A stretch of 5,432 nt of DNA from Deltaproteobacteria bacterium. GTDB taxonomy: Bacteria; Desulfobacterota; Dissulfuribacteria; Dissulfuribacterales; QOAL01. The notes under the pieces are model-generated. The model searched no databases, was not told the origin of the DNA, and saw only the letters and a program-made list of their open reading frames with translations. The DNA is taken from the NCBI GenBank assembly GCA_026996955.1, contig JALWJV010000314.1:1-5432 (forward strand), written 5' to 3'. A program made the translations under genes and the position numbers. Below, piece after piece: positions 1 to 5,432 of this stretch; within the stretch, counting starts at the first letter, position 1, and the number at the start of each line of letters is the position of its first letter.

Positions 1-277
1 TGTGGAGCAGGAGCTTCCTGGTGCGCACCGGGTCAGGCATTGCGGTGTTGGTGGCAAATGGCCAGGGTGATATGTGGACATTATGGAGCCACGCCTCACC
101 ATTTCTTATTGCAACATAACCGTCAGTAAGGTTTGCCCGGCCATCCCGCAGGGATTTTGCCTCAGGGCCCATTAGCACTATCCCTGCTTCATAGGTATCC
201 TCTATGTGATACAGGTGCCTGGCCTTTCTGTTCTGGCACACGATCTTGATGCCTGATGCGTCTTTGTTTTTTGACAT
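1..277 (-). CDS. smpB: SsrA-binding protein SmpB (N-terminal 92 residues; runs off left edge)
   Basis: SmpB binds tmRNA (SsrA) and brings it to stalled ribosomes for trans-translation, which frees the ribosome and tags the unfinished protein for degradation; it acts in the cytoplasm. The 92 visible residues begin MSKNKDASG and carry the family pattern in order: NRKARHLYHIEDTYEAGI (about 16-33), the EAKSLRDGRANLTDGY region (39-54), a HISPW segment (69-73) and RTRKLLLH (85-92). SmpB is usually about 150-160 residues, so roughly 60 residues, including the basic C-terminal tail that enters the mRNA channel, lie outside the window. The ATG at 275-277 fits the usual family start, and no upstream in-frame start is seen. 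The nearest Shine-Dalgarno-like AAGGA (294-298) is about 16 nt away, longer than normal. The gene lies 299 bp downstream of dnaE on the same strand, behind a large palindrome, so it may have its own promoter. Identity is based on motifs seen here; function is from the family. Confidence 0.95.
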   Translation of the reverse strand, partial: MSKNKDASGIKIVCQNRKARHLYHIEDTYEAGIVLMGPEAKSLRDGRANLTDGYVAIRNGEAWLHNVHISPWPFATNTAMPDPVRTRKLLLH

Positions 278-298
278 GATTTTTGGGTTTAGATCCTT

Positions 299-536
299 AT
301 TAAATGGTATCTATTCAGCGTGATAATTGGTCTTGTTTTGGAGTGACTTTGAAGAATTTCGTAGTTTTTCTTGGCGAAGCGCAGCCATAAAATCGCGTCT
401 GTATGAGCGAGGGACGAGCGAGTTTCGCGATTTTGGCGTAGCGAGCCTTAGAAAAACAAGAAATTATTCACCGGAACGGAAAAACAAGCCAATTATCAAC
501 CTTATAACATCAATACGCTGAACAGCTACATTAAAT
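299..536. repeat. Imperfect intergenic palindrome, about 238 bp (MITE/REP-like candidate)
   Basis: The two halves are reverse complements in a series of blocks. ATTAAATG plus following bases at 299-313 pairs loosely with 523-536. TTCAGCGT at 314-321 pairs exactly with ACGCTGAA at 515-522. GATAATTGG at 322-330 pairs exactly with CCAATTATC at 489-497, and the adjoining CTTGTTTT (332-339) with AAAACAAG (481-488). The stretch 351-386 pairs imperfectly with 435-469 at about three quarters identity. AAAATCGCG at 389-397 pairs exactly with CGCGATTTT at 426-434. The centre (398-425) holds two copies of GAGCGAG. The right half has about 17 extra bases (498-514), and 340-350 versus 470-479 do not match. 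No flanking target-site duplication was seen. The nested design resembles nonautonomous palindromic elements or REP-type repeats mobilised in trans, but the family is not recognised. It could fold as a long hairpin in RNA and might affect dnaE mRNA ends or smpB expression. Confidence 0.75.
405..422 (+). repeat. Direct repeat GAGCGAG x2 in the palindrome centre
   Basis: GAGCGAG occurs at 405-411 and again at 416-422, separated by GGAC. It forms the unpaired purine-rich tip between the two 9-bp arms at 389-397 and 426-434. The related bases GCGAAGC (374-380) and GTAGCGAGC (438-446) occur in the arms, so the core seems built from variants of one short motif. Function is unknown. Confidence 0.6.
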
Positions 537-539
537 GTA
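527..539. repeat. Short inverted repeat TACATT-A-AATGTA
   Basis: Two perfect 6-bp arms (527-532 and 534-539) flank a single A, four bases outside the 515-522 arm of the large palindrome. It overlaps the outer edge of that element and may be its terminal part, since the opposite edge carries a related ATTAAATG at 299-306. It lacks the GC-rich stem and T-run expected of a terminator. A role as a protein-binding site cannot be excluded. Confidence 0.4.
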
Positions 540-576
540 ACTGGCGCTGATTCCTGTGTCTCTGTAAAGGCAGGGG

Positions 577-3500
577 TCAGGCAGCCCTGGCATGGCGATG
601 ACGTTTGCCCTTGCCGTTCTCCTCGGGTGTGACAAGGTCTTCCTGCTCATATTCGAAATACATGCACGGATATCCAAGGAGCTCAGTAAGCTCAGACGAG
701 AGTTCAGGTGCCCCGGCAACGCTGTAGTCAGGAGGAAGGGCAAGCTTTACAGTCCCCTGTTTGGGCACCCTTATCTGAAGGGTAACAGGGTAATCCCCGC
801 GGTTTGCAGCCAGAATCCTCTTTATCTTTTTCATAAGCTCAGGGGCGACCTTGTCTGACTGAAGCTCAATCACCATGCCGGCAGCCTTTTTCCTGCATAC
901 GTCCTTAAGCAGCTCAATACGTTCTGCAAGCACCTTGCAGGTAAGCTTCTTGTCCCCTTCCTCTTCGCGTTCACCATCAAGCTTCAACTGTCCCTGCACC
1001 CAGAGGGGCGCCTCGCTTGCAAGCAGTTCCCTGCTCTTTGCATAAACCTCTGGGAAACAGACCAGCTCAATGGAGCCGAACAGGTCTTCAAACACCAGGA
1101 ACGCCATGCGCCCCCCCTTTTTTGTGGTAATCTCCTTTGCACTACGGATTATGCCTCCAAGTGAAACCCGGCTTCCATCTGCCATGCCCGAGAGGTTTGC
1201 TGTGTTCACCGGGGTAAGACGCTGAATGTCCTTGCGGTAGGGGTCCAGGGGATGGCCGCTTATGTAAAATCCAAGGGCCTCCTTTTCATTTGCCAAAAGC
1301 TCTCCCTGATCCCATTCCGGAATATCCGGAAGTGTAAGCCCGCTTACACTTTCGCCCTCCTGGCTCTCCATGAGATCAAACAGCGACATCTGCCCTGCCA
1401 TGCGTTCCTTTCTCTTTGCCTGTCCGTACTCAATGGCATCATCAAGCACTGCAAAGAGCTGGGATCGGCGGTGACCAAGAGAGTCAAATGCCCCGCATTT
1501 AATCAGGCTTTCCATTACCCGCTTGTTTACCTTGCGCAGGTTGACCCTTGTGCAGAAGTCCTCAAAGTTTTTGTACCTCCCGCCCTTTTCGCGTTCTTCA
1601 ACAATGGATTCAATGGCTCCGGTGCCAACATTCTTAACGGCTTCAAGCCCGAATCTTATCTTGTCATCCTCAAGGGTGAATGCCGTGCGGCTGTAGTTGA
1701 TGTCAGGCGGAAGCACCTTTATGCCCGCATCCTGGCACTCGGTCATGAATTTCACCACGCCGTCTGTGTTTCCAAGCTCGTTTGAGAGCAGGGATGCCAT
1801 GAAGGGCACACGGTAGTGGGTCTTGAGCCAGGCGGTCTGATAGGAGATAAGTGCGTAGGCAGCAGAGTGGCTTTTGTTAAAGCCGTAGCCTGCAAATTTC
1901 TCCATGAGGTCAAAGATAATGGCTGCCTTTTCGGGATCAATACCAAGCTCCTCTGCCCCGGACATGAAGCGCTGGCGCTGGGCAGCCATGACCTCGGGCT
2001 TTTTCTTGCCCATGGCGCGTCTCAGCAGATCACCCTCACCCAGGCTGTAGCCTGCAAGCTCCTGGGCAATCTTCATGACCTGTTCCTGGTAAACTATAAC
2101 GCCGTATGTCTCCTTCAATATGGGCTCAAGCTGTGGAAGAAGGTACTCTACCTCTATCTCACCGTGTTTTGCACTTACAAACTGGTCAACCATCCCGCTT
2201 TCAAGAGGACCTGGCCGGTACAGGGCAACAAGCGCAATCATGTCGGTGAACTGGGCAGGTCTCATCCGCCGTATAAGGTCCTTCATGCCTGAGCTTTCAA
2301 GCTGAAATACCCCGGTTGTATCGCCCCTTGCCAGAAGTTCATAGGTTGCGGGATCATCTAGGGGCAGGGTGGAGAGGTTGATTTCCTCTCCCAGGTGTTC
2401 CTTTACCAGTTTGACCGCGGTATCAATAACCGTAAGGGTCTTGAGTCCCAGGAAGTCAAACTTTATGAGTCCGACCTTCTCAACGTCCTTCATGTCGAAC
2501 TGGGTGACGGTTTCATCCTTCTGCCCAAGGGTAAGGGGCAGGTACTCCACCATTGGTTTGTCAGATATTACAACACCTGCTGCATGTGTGGAGGAGTGGC
2601 GGGAGAGTCCCTCAAGGACACGGGCCACGGTGATGAGCTCGTTTATCCTCGGGTCTTCTTTCATCAGCTCCCCAAGGCGCGGCTCCATCTCAAGGGCCTT
2701 TTTCAAAGTCATGCCAAGCTGGTCAGGTATGAGCTTGGCGATCTTGTCAACCTCCTGGTACGGAATCCCAAGCCCGCGGCCAACATCCCTGATCACCGCC
2801 TTTGCCTTCATCTGTCCGAAGGTTATGATCTGGGCAACATAGTCCTTGCCCCCGTACTTCCTGCCAACGTATTCAATGACCTCGTCCCGCCGCTTCATGC
2901 AGAAGTCAACGTCAATATCAGGCAGGGATTCCCTTTCAACATTCAGGAAACGCTCAAAGAACAGGCCGTATTTCACAGGGTCAAGGTCTGTGATGCGCAT
3001 GGAGTAGGCAACAAGGGAGCCGGCAGCAGAGCCGCGGCCAGGGCCCACAGGGATTCCCTGGGACTTTGCCCAGTTGATGAAGTCAGACACTATGAGGAAG
3101 TATGAGGCAAATCCCTTCTGCTTGATTATCTCAAGTTCGGTTTCAAGCCGTTCTTCATAGTCAGGAAGCTCTTCTTCCCCAATATTCTGCTCCTTTATCC
3201 TCTGCTCAAATCCATCACGGGCAAGTTTTTCAAAACGCTCCTCGTAGGTCTCGCCCTCATTCAGGGGAAAGCGCGGGAAGTGGTGTTTCCCAGTCTCTAT
3301 GGTGACATCACACTGGCGGGCTATATCAACCGTGTTTGCCAGGGCCTCGGGGCACCATGAAAACCGCTCAGCCATCTCCTGTGGCGATGTGAAATAGAGC
3401 TGGTCAGTGCTGAGCCGCATACGCTTTGCGTCGTTCATTGTCCTGCCGGTCTGTATGCACATTAGCACCTCGTGTGCGTGTGCATCTTCCGGGTTCAGGT

Positions 3501-4179
3501 AGTGACAGTCATTGGTGGCAACAAGCGGAATGCCAAGCCTGTTTCCAAGGTCCTGCAGCGCCTTGTTGACTTCATTCTGCTCCGGTATGCCGTTTTCCTG
3601 GAGTTCCAGGAAAAAGCGCTGCTCCCTGAATATGCTGGCGTAAGTCTCTGCAAGCCTCTGCGCCTCCTTGTGGTCACCGTGCATCATGGCCCTTGGGATC
3701 TCACCATGAAGGCATGCGGACAGGGCAAACAGGCCCTGGTTCAGTTCTTCAAGCAGCGCTATGTCCACCCTTGGTTTATAAAAAAAGCCTTCAAACCTGG
3801 CACGGGTTACAATCTTCATGAGGTTTTTGTAACCGATGTTGTCTTTTGCAAGCAGCACCAGGTGATACGCAGCCTCGCCTGATGACTTGGCACTCCTGTC
3901 CTTCATGCCCTTTGGGGCAACATAGACCTCGCAGCCCAGGATGGGTTTGATGCCGTGCTTGTGGGCCCCTTCATAAAACTTTAGCGCACCGTGCATGGCA
4001 CCGTGGTCTGTCATGGCGACCGCACTGTAACCAAACTCCTTTGCCCTGGGGAACAGGTCCTTCAGCCGTATGGCACCGTCAAGCAGGCTGTATTCAGTGT
4101 GAAGGTGCAGGTGAACAAATTTGTCGTCCATGGTTTCGGACATGGTCTCAGACATGGTTTCTGGCATATTATCTGGCAT
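577..4179 (-). CDS. dnaE: DNA polymerase III subunit alpha, DnaE (complete, 1200 aa)
   Basis: DnaE is the catalytic subunit of the replicative DNA polymerase III holoenzyme and extends primers at the fork. Domains in order: PHP domain (about 21-290) with HLHLHTEYS (23-31), TDHG (57-60) and NDCHY (223-227); polymerase palm with GPGRGSAAGSLVAY (379-392) and PDIDVDF (420-426), D423 and D425 being expected catalytic metal ligands and D575 in KFDFLGL (573-579) the third; fingers with YRPGPLESGM (654-663), AMGKKKPE (722-729) and GYGFNKSHSAAYA (764-776); helix-hairpin-helix region (about 830-900); internal beta-clamp-binding motif QMSLF (930-934, bases 1378-1392); OB fold (about 1003-1090); C-terminal domain and a short basic tail. 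Length is normal for the DnaE1 class (E. coli about 1160), with no frameshift or missing block. The fused DEDD exonuclease typical of PolC is absent. The start is uncertain among M1, M5, M9, M13 and M17; M1 is preferred because AAGGAA precedes it, although homologues usually begin near M17. The gene follows guaA after 45 bp. Confidence 0.98.
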   Translation of the reverse strand: MPDNMPETMSETMSETMDDKFVHLHLHTEYSLLDGAIRLKDLFPRAKEFGYSAVAMTDHGAMHGALKFYEGAHKHGIKPILGCEVYVAPKGMKDRSAKSSGEAAYHLVLLAKDNIGYKNLMKIVTRARFEGFFYKPRVDIALLEELNQGLFALSACLHGEIPRAMMHGDHKEAQRLAETYASIFREQRFFLELQENGIPEQNEVNKALQDLGNRLGIPLVATNDCHYLNPEDAHAHEVLMCIQTGRTMNDAKRMRLSTDQLYFTSPQEMAERFSWCPEALANTVDIARQCDVTIETGKHHFPRFPLNEGETYEERFEKLARDGFEQRIKEQNIGEEELPDYEERLETELEIIKQKGFASYFLIVSDFINWAKSQGIPVGPGRGSAAGSLVAYSMRITDLDPVKYGLFFERFLNVERESLPDIDVDFCMKRRDEVIEYVGRKYGGKDYVAQIITFGQMKAKAVIRDVGRGLGIPYQEVDKIAKLIPDQLGMTLKKALEMEPRLGELMKEDPRINELITVARVLEGLSRHSSTHAAGVVISDKPMVEYLPLTLGQKDETVTQFDMKDVEKVGLIKFDFLGLKTLTVIDTAVKLVKEHLGEEINLSTLPLDDPATYELLARGDTTGVFQLESSGMKDLIRRMRPAQFTDMIALVALYRPGPLESGMVDQFVSAKHGEIEVEYLLPQLEPILKETYGVIVYQEQVMKIAQELAGYSLGEGDLLRRAMGKKKPEVMAAQRQRFMSGAEELGIDPEKAAIIFDLMEKFAGYGFNKSHSAAYALISYQTAWLKTHYRVPFMASLLSNELGNTDGVVKFMTECQDAGIKVLPPDINYSRTAFTLEDDKIRFGLEAVKNVGTGAIESIVEEREKGGRYKNFEDFCTRVNLRKVNKRVMESLIKCGAFDSLGHRRSQLFAVLDDAIEYGQAKRKERMAGQMSLFDLMESQEGESVSGLTLPDIPEWDQGELLANEKEALGFYISGHPLDPYRKDIQRLTPVNTANLSGMADGSRVSLGGIIRSAKEITTKKGGRMAFLVFEDLFGSIELVCFPEVYAKSRELLASEAPLWVQGQLKLDGEREEEGDKKLTCKVLAERIELLKDVCRKKAAGMVIELQSDKVAPELMKKIKRILAANRGDYPVTLQIRVPKQGTVKLALPPDYSVAGAPELSSELTELLGYPCMYFEYEQEDLVTPEENGKGKRHRHARAA
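4132..4179 (-). repeat. Tandem 12-bp repeat at the 5' end of dnaE with serial ATG codons
   Basis: Four imperfect 12-bp units read on the minus strand as ATGCCAGATAAT (4168-4179), ATGCCAGAAACC (4156-4167), ATGTCTGAGACC (4144-4155) and ATGTCCGAAACC (4132-4143), followed by another ATG at 4129-4131. They encode MPDN, MPET, MSET and MSET before MDDKFVHLH. The unit length is a multiple of three, so gain or loss of a unit keeps the frame. The segment lies ahead of the conserved PHP domain and is probably a flexible, non-essential extension or partly untranslated leader. Confidence 0.85.
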
Positions 4180-4181
4180 GG

Positions 4182-4187
4182 TTCCTT
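4182..4187 (-). promoter_or_regulatory. Candidate ribosome-binding site of dnaE
   Basis: AAGGAA on the minus strand lies 2 bases before the first ATG (4177-4179), with 3 bases between AAGGA and that ATG. This is tighter than the usual 5-9 bases, while the next ATG (4165-4167) is about 15 bases away, which is too far. It therefore favours the first ATG weakly. The 45-bp guaA-dnaE gap (4180-4224) contains no obvious terminator hairpin, which fits co-transcription from a promoter upstream of guaA. Confidence 0.45.
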
Positions 4188-4224
4188 GCGAGGTGTCTTG
4201 AAGAATGCTTGGTATGACGCACGT

Positions 4225-5432
4225 CTATTCCCATTCAATGGTTGCCGGGGGCTTTGAGCTTATGTCATAGCAGACCCTGTTAACCCCTTTTACTTCATTT
4301 ATAATCCGGTTTGAGATACGACCAAGGAGTTCATGGGGCAGCTTGCTCCAGTCTGCTGTCATTGCGTCAAGGCTGTCAACACACCTGAGTGCAATTACAT
4401 GGTCATAGGTGCGCTCATCACCCATTACCCCAACGGTCTGGATGGGAAGAAGCACTGCAAAGGACTGCCACACCTTGCCGTACCACCCGCTTGCCTTCAT
4501 CTCCTCAAGCACAATGGCATCTGCCTCCCTTAGAATGGCAAGGCGTTCAGGTGTGATGGTGCCAAGTGTCCTGATGGCAAGGCCGGGCCCCGGGAACGGA
4601 TGCCTGTATATCAGGTCTGAAGGCATGCCAAGCTCCTCCCCTACCTTGCGCACCTCGTCCTTGAAAAGCTCCCTCAGGGGCTCAATAAGCTCAAGTTTCA
4701 TGACCTCCGGAAGCCCGCCAACATTGTGGTGGCTCTTGATTGTGGCAGATGGCCCCTTGAAGGAGACACTCTCAATAACATCAGGATAGAGTGTGCCCTG
4801 GGCAAGATAGTTTACCTCCCCGATCCGGTTTGCCTCCTCCTCAAAGACTTTTATAAATTCCTGCCCGATGATCTTGCGCTTTTTCTCCGGGTCTGAAACA
4901 CCGTCAAGGAGTGAGAGAAAGCGTTTTTCAGCATCAACGTACTGGATGTTGAGGTTAAGCTGTTTCAGGAAGGAGAGCACGGTCTCTGCCTCGTTTTTTC
5001 TGAGAAGGCCGTTGTTTACAAATATGCAGGTTAACCTCTCTCCTATTGCCCTGTTTACAAGAAGTGCGGTAACCGTTGAGTCAACGCCGCCAGAAAGAGC
5101 GCATATCACCCGGCCATCCCCAACCTTCTGCCTGATTTCAGCAGTAACTGTCTCAACAAAGGAGTGCATGGTCCAGGAGGGCTCACAGCCGCATGCCCTG
5201 AACAGGAAGTTTGCAAGTATCTCGTTACCGATTGCAGTGTGTATTACCTCCGGGTGAAACTGCACTCCGAATATGGGCAGACTTTCATGCCGCATTGCCG
5301 CCACCGGACAGGTTTCGCTCTCCGCAGTCACCTTAAATCCCTGTGGCAGCTCCTCTATCCTGTCTCCGTGGCTCATCCACACCTGGTGGGTGTCAGGGGC
5401 CGGAGATATGCCATGAAACAGTACCGATGTGT
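4225..5432 (-). CDS. guaA: GMP synthase (glutamine-hydrolysing), C-terminal 401 residues; N-terminus off right edge
   Basis: GuaA converts XMP to GMP using ATP and ammonia released from glutamine, the last step of de novo GMP synthesis. Counting from the first complete codon (5428-5430), the visible part starts TSVLFHGISPAPDTHQVW near the end of the class I glutamine amidotransferase domain and includes MSHGDR (19-24) and the catalytic His-Glu pair in FHPEV (58-62; bases about 5245-5259). The ATP pyrophosphatase domain follows with the PP-loop SGGVDS (113-118; bases 5077-5094), QGTLYPDVIES (211-221) and KSHHNVGGLP (232-241). The dimerisation domain has HPFPGPGL (277-284) and the family-typical ending KPPATIEWE before a TAG stop (4225-4227). 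By comparison with the roughly 525-residue E. coli enzyme, about 120 residues are missing, including the nucleophilic cysteine of the amidotransferase. The reading frame stays open to the window edge, so the GTG at 5380-5382 is an internal valine and not a start. No defect is seen in the visible part. Confidence 0.98.
   Translation of the reverse strand, partial: TSVLFHGISPAPDTHQVWMSHGDRIEELPQGFKVTAESETCPVAAMRHESLPIFGVQFHPEVIHTAIGNEILANFLFRACGCEPSWTMHSFVETVTAEIRQKVGDGRVICALSGGVDSTVTALLVNRAIGERLTCIFVNNGLLRKNEAETVLSFLKQLNLNIQYVDAEKRFLSLLDGVSDPEKKRKIIGQEFIKVFEEEANRIGEVNYLAQGTLYPDVIESVSFKGPSATIKSHHNVGGLPEVMKLELIEPLRELFKDEVRKVGEELGMPSDLIYRHPFPGPGLAIRTLGTITPERLAILREADAIVLEEMKASGWYGKVWQSFAVLLPIQTVGVMGDERTYDHVIALRCVDSLDAMTADWSKLPHELLGRISNRIINEVKGVNRVCYDISSKPPATIEWE

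Larger units (their letters stand above)
278..576. other. dnaE-smpB intergenic region, no gene
   Basis: This 299-bp gap lies after the dnaE stop and before the smpB start. Most of it is the palindromic element described separately (about 299-536). The remaining 40 bp next to dnaE (537-576) show no stem-loop followed by a T-run on the minus strand, so no classic intrinsic terminator is evident. A plus-strand open frame at 327-521 lies wholly inside the palindrome, has no recognisable protein similarity and no clear ribosome-binding site, and is not called. No tRNA-like or riboswitch-like fold was recognised. Confidence 0.7.

Noticed and set aside
299..326. Possible minus-strand promoter for smpB: TTATCA (321-326), 16-bp spacer, TTTAAT (299-304)
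   Set aside because: The -35 box matches consensus at only 4 of 6 bases and the -10 box lacks the highly conserved second-position A; the implied start would leave almost no leader before the AAGGA. Too weak in AT-rich palindromic DNA to call.
327..521. Plus-strand 64-codon open frame between smpB and dnaE
   Set aside because: It lies entirely inside the palindrome, its composition follows the repeat arms, it has no clear ribosome-binding site and its protein resembles no family I know.
299..536. Palindrome as a Rho-independent terminator of dnaE
   Set aside because: The fold is long and interrupted, and no run of T follows it on the minus strand, so it does not have the form of an intrinsic terminator.
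2395..3105. Plus-strand 236-codon open frame, and similar ones at 1252-1785, 1816-2292, 3472-3882 and 4868-5257
   Set aside because: All are antisense to strongly conserved dnaE or guaA coding sequence and show no recognisable motifs; they are shadows of the real genes.
5380..5382. GTG as the start of a 385-residue guaA
   Set aside because: The frame continues upstream to the window edge with GuaA-like sequence (VLFHGISPAPDTHQ), so this is an internal valine codon of a gene cut by the window.

Overview
The window carries three genes, all read from the minus strand, so the transcription order runs from right to left: guaA (GMP synthase, upstream end cut off by the right edge), dnaE (replicative DNA polymerase III alpha subunit, complete) and smpB (tmRNA-binding protein, downstream end cut off by the left edge). 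All three were identified from conserved motifs read directly in the translations. No tRNA, rRNA, CRISPR array, insertion sequence or phage gene was seen.

This is a bacterial chromosomal housekeeping locus. The protein sequences and the guaA-dnaE-smpB order suggest a Desulfobacterota/deltaproteobacterium-like organism, possibly of the Desulfobacterales. That assignment is an impression from family knowledge and is not proven by the sequence. The coding DNA is moderately GC-rich and the smpB-dnaE gap is visibly more AT-rich.

Layout: 1-277 smpB N-terminal part (-); 278-576 a 299-bp intergenic region, most of it one imperfect palindrome (about 299-536) with a short purine-rich centre; 577-4179 dnaE (-); 4180-4224 a 45-bp gap with a Shine-Dalgarno-like site but no terminator hairpin; 4225-5432 the C-terminal 401 residues of guaA (-).

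The short gap makes guaA-dnaE co-transcription likely. The genes serve information metabolism broadly (guanine nucleotide supply, DNA replication, ribosome rescue) but do not form one pathway. The two most unusual points are the palindromic element separating dnaE from smpB, and a tandem 12-bp repeat at the 5' end of dnaE that places five in-frame ATG codons exactly 12 bp apart. A third point is that the PHP domain of this DnaE keeps all nine expected metal ligands. No clearly new biological system was found.
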